DNA from: Spongiactinospora rosea
Lineage (GTDB): Bacteria > Actinomycetota > Actinomycetes > Streptosporangiales > Streptosporangiaceae
DNA length: 64,000 nucleotides
NCBI RefSeq assembly: GCF_003315795.1
Contig: NZ_QMEY01000011.1
Location: forward strand, 124,001-188,000
Reading direction: 5' to 3'
Each line of letters opens with the position of its first letter. Within the stretch, counting starts at the first letter, position 1. Below, piece by piece: positions 51,457 to 60,019 of the stretch. Position numbers and translations under genes: made by a program. Below the pieces are notes generated by a model. It saw only the letters and a list, made by a program, of their open reading frames with translations. It made no database searches and was not told the origin of the DNA.

Positions 51457-52346
51457 CGCCGCCCCTCCAGAGAGATCGTGCGGGCGGGCTCGTCCGTGCG
51501 CTGCTCCATGTAGGCCAGGACGAGATCTTCCAGGGTGAGGCGGCTGACCGACCAGCTCGGATCGAGGATCGGGCCGTCGGCCCGCACGATGACGGTGCTC
51601 TGCCGGTCGGCGTGGCGGGCGGTGATGACGTGCTGGTCGGCGGGCAGCCGGCCGGGATCGCGGCGCGGGCCGCTGAGCCGGTGATGGGTGTCCAGCAGCC
51701 GCTCGACCTCCCCCGCCACCCGGACGTGCGAGCCGGTCAGCACGATCAGGTGGTCGCAGGCGCGTTCCAGGTCCGACAGCAGGTGGGAGGAGAGCACGAC
51801 GCTCAGCTCGTACTCCACGACGGCCTCCATCAGGCCCTGCAGGAACTCCCGGCGGGCGAGCGGGTCGAGCGAGGCGACCGGTTCGTCCAGGAGCAGCAGC
51901 CGGGGCCGTTTGGCCAGGCCCATGGTGAGGGCGAGCTGGGCGCGCTGCCCGCCGGACAGGCCGCCCGCCCGCTGCTTCGGGTCCAGGCCGAGCCGTTCGA
52001 CCCGCCGTCCGGCGAGCGCGGCGTCCCAGCCCGGATTGAGCCCGGCCCCGAGCCGCAGGTGCTCGGCGACGGTCAGCCTCGGGTAGACCGGGGTGTCCTG
52101 GGCGACGAATCCGATCTTGGCCAGTTGCGCCGGGCCGTCCGCCGGGCGGCCGCCCAGCACGGTGATCCCGCCCGAGGTCGGCGCGAGCTGCCCCGCCGCC
52201 AGCTTGAGGAACGTGCTCTTGCCCGCCCCGTTCGGGCCCACCAGGGCGACCACCCGCCCGGCGGGGATCTCCACGGTGCAGTCGCGCAGCGCCCAGCGCC
52301 TGCCGTACTTCTTGCCGAGCCCCTGGCTCTCCAATACCGGCGTCAC
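51453..52346 (-). CDS. ABC transporter ATP-binding protein (drug/lantibiotic type)
   Basis: A 297-aa ATPase from GTG 52346. Walker A GPNGAGKSTF (about 38-47), signature LSGGQRAQLALTMGLA, Walker B LLLLDEPVASLD, switch His SSHLLSD. C-terminal extension of about 80 residues beyond the core. It overlaps the GntR stop upstream and the permease start downstream. Confidence 0.94.
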   Translation of the reverse strand: MTPVLESQGLGKKYGRRWALRDCTVEIPAGRVVALVGPNGAGKSTFLKLAAGQLAPTSGGITVLGGRPADGPAQLAKIGFVAQDTPVYPRLTVAEHLRLGAGLNPGWDAALAGRRVERLGLDPKQRAGGLSGGQRAQLALTMGLAKRPRLLLLDEPVASLDPLARREFLQGLMEAVVEYELSVVLSSHLLSDLERACDHLIVLTGSHVRVAGEVERLLDTHHRLSGPRRDPGRLPADQHVITARHADRQSTVIVRADGPILDPSWSVSRLTLEDLVLAYMEQRTDEPARTISLEGRR

Positions 52347-52735
52347 GCTATGTCCTCCTCCGCCGCGCCCCGAAAGGTGGTCGAGAACAGGGCCTCGATG
52401 CTCTCGTCGTCGAGGCCCGCCAGCCGCGCCTTGGCCAGCCAGCGGCGCAGCTCCCGGCGCAACGGCTCATGCGCGGCCAGCGACGCGTTGGTGAGCGTGC
52501 GCGTCACGAACGTCCCGACGCCGGGCCGGGCGGCCACCAGTCCCTCGTGTTCGAGTTCGCGGTAGGCCTTGAGCACGGTGTTGGGGTTGATCGCCAGGCG
52601 CGCCACGACGTCCTTGACGGTGGGGAGCTGGTCGCCCTCGCGCAGCAGGCCGAGCCGCAGCGCGTGCCGTACCTGATGGACCAGTTGCAGGTACGGCGAG
52701 ACCCCGGACCGGGCGTCCAGATGGAACTCGATCAC
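52343..52735 (-). CDS. YtrA-subfamily GntR repressor of the ABC operon
   Basis: A 130-aa regulator: winged HTH SPYLQLVHQVRHALRLGLLREG and LPTVKDVVARLAINPNTVLKAYRELE, then a short helical tail without a large effector domain. These short GntR proteins repress the ABC operon in which they lie and respond to cell-wall antibiotics in known cases. GTG has GGAGG upstream. An inverted repeat covers the region just before its start. Confidence 0.93.
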   Translation of the reverse strand: MIEFHLDARSGVSPYLQLVHQVRHALRLGLLREGDQLPTVKDVVARLAINPNTVLKAYRELEHEGLVAARPGVGTFVTRTLTNASLAAHEPLRRELRRWLAKARLAGLDDESIEALFSTTFRGAAEEDIA

Positions 52736-52739
52736 CCTA

Positions 52740-52781
52740 CCTCCATTTATCTAGGTACCTAGTACTTTAGAGATATGGAGG
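52740..52781. promoter_or_regulatory. GntR operator region with nested palindromes
   Basis: A perfect CTAGGTACCTAG (52751-52762) lies inside a broader inverted repeat CCTCCAT (52740-52746) / ATGGAGG (52775-52781) that continues as ATCT/AGAT. Located 5-46 bp upstream of the GntR start; the left arm is also its ribosome site. Confidence 0.6.
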
Positions 52782-52803
52782 TTAAGGCGCGCGTAAGGAG
52801 GGC

Positions 52804-52971
52804 TCAGCGGCGCGGTGCGGGCTGTGGCCGCCGGGCGGGGCCGGTCTGCTGCTGCTCGCGGCGGCGCTGCCTGCGGCGGCGGCCGAGCAGCCAGCCGGCC
52901 GCGAGGACGGCCAGGCCGAGCGGGGTGCGGATCAGACGGCGGGCGAGCAGCAGCTTCAGGAAGTTCACCAT
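52804..52971 (-). CDS. Small basic single-helix membrane protein, 55 aa
   Basis: ATG 52971 gives MVNFLKLLLARRLIRTPLGL followed by a hydrophobic stretch (AVLAAGWLLG) and a very basic, Gln-rich tail (RRRRQRRREQQQ). Positive-inside topology would put the tail in the cytoplasm. Similar short ARRL.RTPLGLAVLG proteins are known to me from Streptosporangiaceae; function unknown. It lies 41 bp after the APC permease on the same strand. Confidence 0.6.
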   Translation of the reverse strand: MVNFLKLLLARRLIRTPLGLAVLAAGWLLGRRRRQRRREQQQTGPARRPQPAPRR

Positions 52972-53012
52972 GGTGAACGCCTGCCCCAGGGCGGGCCCGG
53001 CAAGCCCGGCCG

Positions 53013-54242
53013 CTAGCGCGCGGTGCGCCGCCGCCGCAGCGCCCAGAGCGCGCCGCCCACGCAGAAGACCGCGACGCCCGCGATCACCGAGGTGAGCGGG
53101 AGCGTGAACGCCAGCACCAGGCACAGCGCCACCCCAGCCGCCGGGACGACCTTCGGCGGCGCGCCCTCCTCGCGCGACAGCGTGAGAGCCGAGGCGTTGG
53201 CGATGGCGTAGTAGACCAGCACCCCGAACGACGAGAACCCGATCGCCTCGCGCAGGTCGGCCACCAGCACCAGGGCGATCACGGCCACGCCGACCGCCAG
53301 TTCGGCCCGGCGCGGCACCTGCCTGACCGGTTCGACCGCGGCCAGGCCCACCGGCAGGTGCCGGTCGCGGGCCATCGCCAGCACGGTCCGCGACACGCCG
53401 AGGATCAGCGCGAGCAGCGCCCCCAGCGCCGACACCGCCGCCCCCACGCGGACGACCGGCGCGAGCCACCCTGCCCCTGCCGCGGTGGCGGCGTCGGCGA
53501 GCGGCGCGGGCGAGGTGGCGAGGCCCGCAGGCCCGAGTACGGCGAGCGCGGTAACCGCCACCGCCGCGTAGACGACGAGGGCGATCCCGAGGGCGATCGG
53601 GATGGCCCGGGGGATCGTGGTCGCGGGGTCGCGTACCTCCTCGCCGAGCGTGGCGATCCGGGCGTACCCGGCGAAGGCGAAGAACAGCAGCCCCGCCCCC
53701 TGGAGGACGCCCCACGAGGGCGCGCCCTGGAAGCCCGGCAGCGCGCCCGCGCCGCTCGCGCCGACCAGCACGACGGAGGCCAGCACCAGCAGCACGGCGG
53801 CCACGATGATCCGGGCGGCCAGGGCGGACGTGCGCACGCCGTACAGGTTGAGCGCGGTGAGCCCGGCCACCGCGGCGACCGCCGCCCACCGGCCGGACCC
53901 GGGCGCGAGATAACCGCCGAACGTCAGCGCCATGGCGGCGCACGAGGCCGTCTTGCCGGTGACGAACCCCCATCCGGCCAGGTAGCCCCACAGGTCACCG
54001 AGCCGCCGCCGCCCGTAGACGTAGGTGCCGCCGGACTCGGGGTAGAGCGCGGCGAGCCGCGCGGAGGAGATCGCGTTGCAGTACGCGGCCACGGCGGCGA
54101 TGGCGAGCGACAGCAGCAGCCACGAACCGGCCGCGGCGGCGGCGGGCGCGAAGGCGCTGAACACGCCCGCGCCGATCATCGCCGCGAGCCCCACGACGAC
54201 GGCGTCACCTGTTCCGAGCCGCCGCGCGAGTTCTCCGTTCAC
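53013..54242 (-). CDS. APC-family amino acid/amine permease
   Basis: A 409-aa protein with 12 hydrophobic helices. Helix 1 carries GLAAMIGAGVFSAFAPAA, the unwound substrate-binding segment typical of APC transporters; helix 6 has FFAFAGYARIATLGEEVRDP with the conserved Glu. Probably exchanges or imports amino acids or amines. ATG start. Confidence 0.92.
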   Translation of the reverse strand: MNGELARRLGTGDAVVVGLAAMIGAGVFSAFAPAAAAAGSWLLLSLAIAAVAAYCNAISSARLAALYPESGGTYVYGRRRLGDLWGYLAGWGFVTGKTASCAAMALTFGGYLAPGSGRWAAVAAVAGLTALNLYGVRTSALAARIIVAAVLLVLASVVLVGASGAGALPGFQGAPSWGVLQGAGLLFFAFAGYARIATLGEEVRDPATTIPRAIPIALGIALVVYAAVAVTALAVLGPAGLATSPAPLADAATAAGAGWLAPVVRVGAAVSALGALLALILGVSRTVLAMARDRHLPVGLAAVEPVRQVPRRAELAVGVAVIALVLVADLREAIGFSSFGVLVYYAIANASALTLSREEGAPPKVVPAAGVALCLVLAFTLPLTSVIAGVAVFCVGGALWALRRRRTAR

Positions 54243-54323
54243 TCACCCTCCGTCCGCGCCAGGAACCGCAAGCCTGCCTTCCCCGGTTGAACACCGCGTG
54301 AACACCCGGCGGCGGTACACAGG

Positions 54324-54923
54324 TCAGTGGGGTGGGGGCAGGCAGGCGGGGCGGAGGAGGGCGAACGCGCGATCGACGAGGGCGAGGCGGTCGGCCTGGC
54401 CGTCCGCCTCCGCCCAGGCGCGGGACACGCCGTCGAGGGCCGCGCCCGCCGCCGCCGTGACCAGGTCAGCGGTGAACGCGTCGAGGCCGTGCCCCGGCCG
54501 GGCCAGCAGCGCGCCGGTGATCAGCGTGCGGGTCTCCTCGCGTTTCTGCATGAACCGGGCGCGCAGCGCCGGGGTGGCCTCGATCAGCCGCAGGCCGTCG
54601 AGCGTCTGCCGTTCGGCGTCGATCCGCTGCTCCCACCCGCGCAGCACGGCGTGCAGGGTGTCCCACACATCCTCGCCCTCGGGCCGGGCGGCGATCTCCC
54701 CGGCGATCCGCTCCCCCATCAGGTCCACCCGGCCGAGGACGACGTCCTCCTTGACCGGGAAGTAGCGGAAGAAGCTGCGCTTGGACATGCCGGCCGCGCG
54801 CGCGATGTCATCGACCGTCGTCTCGTCGTACCCGCGCTCGGCGAACAGCCGCATCGCCGCCTCGGTCACCTCGGCCCGCACCGCCGCCTTGGTCCGCTCG
54901 CGTAGTCCCGTCACGCCCGTCAC
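54324..54923 (-). CDS. TetR-family regulator, divergent from SDR
   Basis: About 199 aa from GTG 54923; GTG 54914 with AAGG upstream is also plausible, and an upstream ATG at 54959 would begin inside the promoter of the divergent gene. HTH: TTVDDIARAAGMSKRSFFRYFPVKE. C-terminal domain helical. It shares a short gap of about 45 bp with the SDR gene, its likely target. Confidence 0.88.
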   Translation of the reverse strand: MTGVTGLRERTKAAVRAEVTEAAMRLFAERGYDETTVDDIARAAGMSKRSFFRYFPVKEDVVLGRVDLMGERIAGEIAARPEGEDVWDTLHAVLRGWEQRIDAERQTLDGLRLIEATPALRARFMQKREETRTLITGALLARPGHGLDAFTADLVTAAAGAALDGVSRAWAEADGQADRLALVDRAFALLRPACLPPPH

Positions 54924-54933
54924 CTTACACCAG

Positions 54934-54962
54934 TTGACATGAATGACACTCGGTGCCACATT
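54934..54962 (+). promoter_or_regulatory. Candidate promoter for the SDR gene
   Basis: TTGACA at 54934-54939 is a consensus -35. Seventeen bases later, CACATT (54957-54962) could be a -10. Transcription would then begin close to the ATG at 54969, giving a leaderless mRNA; no ribosome site is seen before that ATG. A direct repeat TGACA-N4-TGACA overlaps the -35 and may be bound by the TetR protein. Confidence 0.4.
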
Positions 54963-54968
54963 CAGAGC

Positions 54969-55865
54969 ATGGATCTCAGCGAGAAGACCGTACTCATCAC
55001 CGGCAGCACCGGCGGGATCGGCGGCGAGACGGCCCGGGGCCTCGCCCGGCTGGGCCTGCGGGTGCTGCTTGTCGGCCGAGACCGGGACCGCGCGCTACGC
55101 GCAGCCGCCCGGATCACCGCCGACACCGGCAACGAGCGCGTGGAGGCGTTCAGCGCCGACGTGACCCGGCTCGCCGACCTGCGCCGCCTCGCCGAACAGG
55201 TCGCCGAGCGGCACGACGCCCTGCACGTGCTGATCAACAACGTCGGCACGGCGGGCGAGCGGCGCGAACTCACACCGGACGGCGTCGAGACGATGTTCGC
55301 CGCCCACGTACTCGCGCCCTTCACGCTCACCCACCTGCTGCTGCCGCTGCTGCGCGCGGGCGCGCCCGCCCGGGTGGTCAACGTCACCGGCGGCATCCCG
55401 GGCGGGCCGATCGACCTGGCCAACCTTCAGGCGGAGCGGCGGCTGCTCGGCTGGACGTTCAGCCACTACAACCACACCAAGACCATCCAGATGGCGATGA
55501 GCCACCGGTTCGCCGAGCTGGTGGGCGGCACCGGAGTGGCGGTCAACGTGGTCTACCCCGGGCACGGGTACACGCCGATGAACCGGGCGATGCGGATACG
55601 GAGCTTCCCGTACGTCTACCGCCCGGTCGCCCCCCTGGTGAAGCTGCTCGCCCCGATCTTCATGGCCGACCTCACCAAGCCCGCCCGCTCCGGCATCCGG
55701 ATGGCCACGGACCCGGCCCTTGAGGGGGTCACCGGCGCGTACTTCGGGCAGGACGGCCGGCGCAGGCCGTGGCCGCCCAGCGTCCTCGACGAGCGGGTAC
55801 GCGACCGGGTGTGGTCCCTCTGCGAGGAACTGAGCACCCGGCCGCTGGGACATTTGTCTTACTAG
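54969..55865 (+). CDS. Short-chain dehydrogenase/reductase (retinol-dehydrogenase-like)
   Basis: A 298-aa SDR. Cofactor loop TGSTGGIGGETARGL (about 10-24), NNVG, and the catalytic YNHTK. Arg residues after the second strand (GRDRDRALRA) favour NADP(H). The closest classical relatives by layout are retinol dehydrogenases and protochlorophyllide reductase-like SDRs; substrate unknown. Divergent from TetR. Confidence 0.9.
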   Translation: MDLSEKTVLITGSTGGIGGETARGLARLGLRVLLVGRDRDRALRAAARITADTGNERVEAFSADVTRLADLRRLAEQVAERHDALHVLINNVGTAGERRELTPDGVETMFAAHVLAPFTLTHLLLPLLRAGAPARVVNVTGGIPGGPIDLANLQAERRLLGWTFSHYNHTKTIQMAMSHRFAELVGGTGVAVNVVYPGHGYTPMNRAMRIRSFPYVYRPVAPLVKLLAPIFMADLTKPARSGIRMATDPALEGVTGAYFGQDGRRRPWPPSVLDERVRDRVWSLCEELSTRPLGHLSY

Positions 55866-55873
55866 CCACGGTC

Positions 55874-56569
55874 TCAGGAGGCGAGGGCCGGAGCCTTGTC
55901 GGCGGCCCGCTCGCCCATCGCGCCCCGCCGTACCGCGGCGGCCTTGTCCCGGCAGCGCAGCAGCAGGCTACGGCCGAGCAGTACCAGCACGCCCAGCTCG
56001 GTCACCACGACCAGCCGCTGGGTCAGTCCCGCCGGGATGTCATCGTTGCTCACCTCGATGCCGACGAACCGCAGCACGTACGGCACCACGACCGCGACCA
56101 GGCAGGCCAGCGCGACCCCGCAGAGCACCCGCATCGCGGTCGCCCAGCGGTCCCTGGTCACCAGCCGGGCCAGGATCAGCCCCGCCAGCGGCATGGCCAG
56201 GAACGCCACCAGCGCGGCGTACCTGTGGATGCCCCCCGACATCGACAGCGGCACCCCCGGCCGGTCGGTGGGGAAGGCCCCCACCAGCATCATGCAGGCC
56301 CCCCACGCCGCGACCAGCAGCGCCACCCGCTTGGACGCGGCGGCCCTGACCATCGCCATCGCGAACAACGCGGCCCCCGCCGCGAAGCAGGTGAGCGACA
56401 CGCCCAGCAGCCATCCGGCCGGCGCGAAGGCGTACTCACTGATCAACCCGTGCATCGGGTCCAACCCGGCGGTCACATGCAGCCCGAGCATCGCGGCGGC
56501 CCCCGTCACCAGCGCCACGAACCCGGCGACGACCAGTCCTTTCGTCCGGATTTGTACTTCAATCCCCAT
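55874..56569 (-). CDS. DUF998-type membrane protein
   Basis: A 231-aa protein with six hydrophobic helices and the pattern LDPMHGLISEYAF followed by GWLLGVSLTCFAAG, characteristic of the DUF998 family. A basic C-terminal tail lies in the cytoplasm. Function unknown. Stops nine bases from the SDR stop, convergently. Confidence 0.8.
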   Translation of the reverse strand: MGIEVQIRTKGLVVAGFVALVTGAAAMLGLHVTAGLDPMHGLISEYAFAPAGWLLGVSLTCFAAGAALFAMAMVRAAASKRVALLVAAWGACMMLVGAFPTDRPGVPLSMSGGIHRYAALVAFLAMPLAGLILARLVTRDRWATAMRVLCGVALACLVAVVVPYVLRFVGIEVSNDDIPAGLTQRLVVVTELGVLVLLGRSLLLRCRDKAAAVRRGAMGERAADKAPALAS

Positions 56570-56800
56570 GGCTCACAAGGCTGGCGGGAAGGGCCGTGGC
56601 GGGGTATCGGAGATCCCCCCAGAACCGGCCCTGACCCCTCCCTTAAGTCATCCCGGGGAGCCTGGGGACAGCCATACCGGGGCACTTGCCACAAAGCGCC
56701 CGTGACCTGCCGTTTTCCTCTCGGGGGTAGGGCCAGCCCCATCAGGGTTCACCCCCGCCCCGCACCCCGAGAGCAGTACCGTGTCAGGTGGAGGTCCCCA

Positions 56801-56935
56801 ATGCCCATACCCGCAGACGAACCGCCACGCGGCTCGTCCCGCCTCGTACCCTCCGCAGAGTACGAGGCACTACGGGAGACCGTCCACCTGCCGCCTTCCC
56901 CGATCCCCGCCCTGATCGAAATCGGCGAGCGATAA
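56801..56935 (+). CDS. Small protein, 44 aa, unknown
   Basis: ATG 56801 with GGAGGT at ideal spacing. The product runs MPIPADEPPRGSSRLVPSAE and ends IPALIEIGER; proline-rich start, then a short helical region. No family recognised. The ribosome site and position just before another small gene support it being real. Confidence 0.5.
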   Translation: MPIPADEPPRGSSRLVPSAEYEALRETVHLPPSPIPALIEIGER

Positions 56936-56974
56936 TCGACCGGGACGAAGGGTCGAGGGAGCGGAGGCAAGGCC

Positions 56975-57178
56975 GTGAGAGAGATCACTCAACGCCACTT
57001 CTGCGGCATGTGCGGCGGTTCAGGCACACGCGAGGTACCGCGAGCGGTGGCCTTGAAGGGCACGATCCAGACCGCTGTCGTGGTGGAAAGCTGCACATAC
57101 TGCGACAGCAAGGGCTACATCGAGTACACGGTAACCGTCCACCCGATCCCCGAAAACGAGGGCGACCCAGAGCGGTAG
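56975..57178 (+). CDS. Small zinc-ribbon protein, 67 aa
   Basis: GTG 56975 with GGAGG upstream. Two knuckles, CGMCGGSGT (about 10-18) and CTYCDSKGY (about 40-48), resemble the CxxCxGxG repeats of DnaJ-type zinc fingers and could bind one zinc. No other domain. Role unknown. Confidence 0.6.
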   Translation: MREITQRHFCGMCGGSGTREVPRAVALKGTIQTAVVVESCTYCDSKGYIEYTVTVHPIPENEGDPER

Positions 57179-58008
57179 CGCCCTCGCATCATCATGCGTC
57201 AGCGGGAGTGGCATAGGCGGCCCCGAAACCCGGCCCGGACACCACAGGCACCGGCACACAACGGGCATGCCGCACCAAACCTCCAGCCGTACCGTCCCAT
57301 GGCCCCGCCCCGACAACCCCAGACCGCCGGTCCCCACCTCCGCCAGCGCACAACGGGCCTCGCTGACGCTCGGACCGTTCTTCCTCAAGTCGGGCTCCGC
57401 CCGACCGCTGACGCCACCGAGCACACTTCCCCAAAGTTCCAGCGAGACAGGTCGGCGCACGGTGACGCGGGCCCACATCTCTCCCTCTGAAAAGTGTGGG
57501 CAGCTTCCCCACATGGTTGATCACTGGGACGCCTTCAGGAGGCACTTCGCCCAGAGGCTCTGGCTGCACCAACTCCGCCCGCATCGCCAGGGTCTGGGGG
57601 CCACGCACATCGTGCAGGAAGATGTTTCCCACGAAGAGAATCTCACCCAAAGGGCATCCGGCAGCCGTGCTGTCCAGTTTGCAGAACAGTGGCTGGGGCT
57701 TGCTCACTCCAAGCCGGTACGGCAGTAGGGCGGCGCTGAATGGATATTCCATTCCAGCCTCGTGAAGCACCAAGATCATTTTCGATGCCATGGAGTATCC
57801 GCACCGCTAGCCCAACAGGCGTTCCATCTCCAAGCCCCTTGCTTCCCAGCTTCTACGCAGGGCGCGCGGGGTTGCCACTCAAACGTGTATATTTTAGTCC
57901 TCATGCTGACATTGGGACGGCCTTGTGGGCCTTGGGTCTAGTAGTCCTTGACTTCTGCGGCCTCCATAGGTTCGGATGGTGAAGCAACCACTGTCAGGAG
58001 CGCGTAGC
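57179..58008. other. Gene-poor stretch with a HAD remnant and lower GC
   Basis: No intact gene is convincing here. Only the decayed HAD piece (57488-57791) is recognisable. Base composition falls towards 57,900, where a TATATTTTAG tract occurs shortly before the next gene and might contain its promoter. Confidence 0.5.
57488..57791 (-). pseudogene. C-terminal half of a HAD-superfamily hydrolase, decayed
   Basis: From ATG 57791 the frame reads YRLGVSKPQPLFCKLDSTAA and GEILFVGNIFLHDVRGPQTL, matching HAD motifs III (the Lys of KP.P) and IV (VGD..HDV). The motif IV Asp is replaced (VGN) and motifs I and II, with the nucleophile Asp, are missing. After about residue 100 the frame becomes low-complexity. 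A truncated, inactive gene. Confidence 0.5.
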
Positions 58009-58284
58009 ATGGAGAAACTTCGCCGCGACGGCGAGTTGGCCGTTACCTTCTACTGCAAGAATCCCGGCTCACAGGGCGATATCGAGTGTGACTCCTTCTA
58101 TTTGACCAGTCGCGATTCATGGATCGTCCAAGGGAAGCGGCGGGGGGCGGAGGTGGCGAACCAGCTCATCGCCCTTGCGGAAGACGAGACGTTCGTAGAG
58201 ATCTCTGGCCCTACAGCAGAGGCTTTCATCAAAAAGTACGTCAAGGAGCGCTATGGAGTTGATCTCGGCGTCACGTCGGATTGA
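58009..58284 (+). CDS. Hypothetical protein, 91 aa, upstream of DUF6879-like gene
   Basis: ATG 58009 with AGGAG eight bases upstream (ATG 57976 also open). Reads MEKLRRDGELAVTFYCKNPG then YLTSRDSWIVQGKRRG and ends KKYVKERYGVDL. Beta-rich first half, helical end. It overlaps the next gene by 32 bp, so the two are co-transcribed. Codon use is less GC-extreme than in the rest of the window. Confidence 0.65.
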   Translation: MEKLRRDGELAVTFYCKNPGSQGDIECDSFYLTSRDSWIVQGKRRGAEVANQLIALAEDETFVEISGPTAEAFIKKYVKERYGVDLGVTSD

Positions 58285-58753
58285 GGTACTGTTCGGCGAG
58301 CCCGCCCAAGAGATTCGGAAGTTAGAGCTTTGGGATTTCTACGAGGTAGACCGGCAGCTCTTCGATGCCTGGCGTTCGGGCGACCGGAAAACCGTCGAAG
58401 AGACAATGAAAGGGCATCTGAAGGCCCGCGCCGGGAGGTTGGCACGCGGTTTCCCGTTTCGGCGTGTTCGGGTCGTCTCCGAGCCGCTGTCGGAGTACCA
58501 GCGAATGGCAGTCGAAATCGCCCACCCAGAAGAGCTTCTACGCTGGCTACCCAGATCAAAGGTATCGGCCACACCACTTCCCGGGAACGATTGCCTGATC
58601 CGTGACGACTTGGTCGTCTTCAACCTCATCGGCGGAGATGGCCGGCAGGCCGAGATTCAACTCTCGACCGATCAGGACGTGGTGAGATTCTGCAACGAGG
58701 CGTTTAGCAGGGCATGGTCTCTCGGCATCCCTAACGGCGAATACAATCCATAG
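58253..58753 (+). CDS. DUF6879-like protein
   Basis: A 166-aa protein. KLELWDFYEVDRQLFDAWRSGD, RGFPFRRVRVVSEPLSEYQR, EELLRWLPR and LPGNDCLIRDDLVVFN are the landmarks I associate with DUF6879 proteins, which in actinomycetes sit beside XRE/DUF5753 regulators. Function unknown. The XRE gene follows 4 bp later. Confidence 0.7.
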   Translation: MELISASRRIEVLFGEPAQEIRKLELWDFYEVDRQLFDAWRSGDRKTVEETMKGHLKARAGRLARGFPFRRVRVVSEPLSEYQRMAVEIAHPEELLRWLPRSKVSATPLPGNDCLIRDDLVVFNLIGGDGRQAEIQLSTDQDVVRFCNEAFSRAWSLGIPNGEYNP

Positions 58754-58757
58754 CGCC

Positions 58758-59609
58758 ATGTCCGGCTCAGAGCCATCCGAGTCCGCCAAGCGCGCACTCG
58801 GCACCCAGCTCAAAGAGCTACGGCATGGCGCCGACCTCACTGGCGTGGAGCTTGCACGCCGATGTGGCTGGCACAAGACGAAGATCTCGAAGATCGAACA
58901 CGGGACACAAAGTCCGACTGAGGCGGACATCAGAATGTGGGCCACAGCCTGCAACGCCGAGGGGCTGGTATCAGAACTCATCGCCACCAGCCGCGAGATC
59001 GATCAAATGTGGACCGATTACAAGCGGCGACACGCTCGCGGCATGAAGAACCTTCAATTTCATGCGATGGACCTGTACGCCAGCTCCAAGCTCATACGCG
59101 TATACGAGTCTCTGTTCATCCCTGGCTTCCTGCAAACGGTCGAGTACGCGCAGGCACAGTTCACCATCCACGCCAGGCTCCATGGCCTACCTCTCGATGA
59201 TGTCGAGGATGCCGCGCGAAACCGAATGGCACGTAAGAGGTTCCTGGGGACTGGATCACCGATTTTCACCTTCCTATTGGAAGCGTCCGCGCTGGCCAAC
59301 AATATGGGCGGACGTGAAGTCATGGCAGGCCAGCTCGACTATCTCGAGAAGGTGTCTTCGCTCCCCTACGTCTCAGTGGGCATCATCCCCGACGGGCGCA
59401 TCAGGTCGCTTTATCCAGGTGAAGGATTCTACCTGTTCGACGAAAGCCTTTTAAAGCAAGAGTTTTGGTCGGGCGCGTTCCAAACGTCGAGACCTGATAC
59501 TATCGCCTACTTTGTCCGGGTTTTCGCAGCCCTTCGGGCTCAAGCGGTATTTGGCTCAGCCGCCGGGGTGGAAATCGAGGCCGCCCGCAGGCGCCTTCAA
59601 GGAACTTGA
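58758..59609 (+). CDS. XRE-family regulator with DUF5753 domain (WhiJ-like)
   Basis: A 283-aa protein. HTH at about 14-68 (LKELRHGADLTGVELARRCG, HKTKISKIEHGTQSPTEADI). The DUF5753 part begins with YESLFIPGFLQTVEYAQAQF and includes GQLDYLEKVSSLPYVSVGII. Such regulators control development or antibiotic production and act with small DUF397 partners. Co-transcribed with the DUF6879-like gene. Less GC-rich codon use than the window average. Confidence 0.9.
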   Translation: MSGSEPSESAKRALGTQLKELRHGADLTGVELARRCGWHKTKISKIEHGTQSPTEADIRMWATACNAEGLVSELIATSREIDQMWTDYKRRHARGMKNLQFHAMDLYASSKLIRVYESLFIPGFLQTVEYAQAQFTIHARLHGLPLDDVEDAARNRMARKRFLGTGSPIFTFLLEASALANNMGGREVMAGQLDYLEKVSSLPYVSVGIIPDGRIRSLYPGEGFYLFDESLLKQEFWSGAFQTSRPDTIAYFVRVFAALRAQAVFGSAAGVEIEAARRRLQGT

Positions 59610-59631
59610 AGCAACTTTATGGCGGCGCTGA

Positions 59632-59790
59632 TGGCACCGCTCCTACCTTCTGGGCGGTAAGGACAATCTCCCGGCTGGCCGCGAGGTCGCCCAGGCCGCG
59701 AAACCGGCTGCCAAGGTGGTCCCCGCCGGTCACGGTCCCTTGGTGCTCACGCATGGGAGCGCCGTGCTGGTCACTGACCCGAACACACCC
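59632..59790 (+). pseudogene. Remnant of a DUF574-type SAM-dependent methyltransferase
   Basis: After an in-frame stop, the frame reads WHRSYLLGGKDNLPAGREVA, the hallmark N-terminal motif of these actinobacterial methyltransferases. It jumps quickly to GPLVLTHGSAVLVTDPNT, which resembles the DPxVLxHxxALL segment normally some 60 residues later. An internal deletion and loss of both ends explain this. Confidence 0.5.
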
Positions 59791-60019
59791 ATGCTGTTCG
59801 GAAAGCCTGAAGCGTCCCGACCGGTTCCTCGAGCAAGCGACCGAGGCGCTCGCCTTCCAGCCCCAGAAACAGACAGCAGAGTTCTTTCAACAGGCCGCGA
59901 TCCTTCACGGACTGCCCCGGTCAGCCGCAGTCCTCCTGGCGATGGCAAGCCGATGGGCGGCCTGGCAGGGATCGGCCGCAAGCGGTGGTGACCGTTGTGT
60001 ATGACTCGGAGGACGAGTT
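59791..60019 (+). other. Degenerate coding-like stretch, no intact gene
   Basis: A frame here reads RFLEQATEALAFQPQKQTAE and FFQQAAILHGLPRSAAVLLA, protein-like but without a start or known family. Together with the methyltransferase remnant it makes about 410 bp without an intact gene. Confidence 0.3.

Noticed and set aside
57192-57487. Continuation of the HAD-remnant frame as a full 199-aa gene
   Set aside because: After about 100 residues it becomes Gly/Arg-rich with no HAD similarity and looks like shadow sequence.
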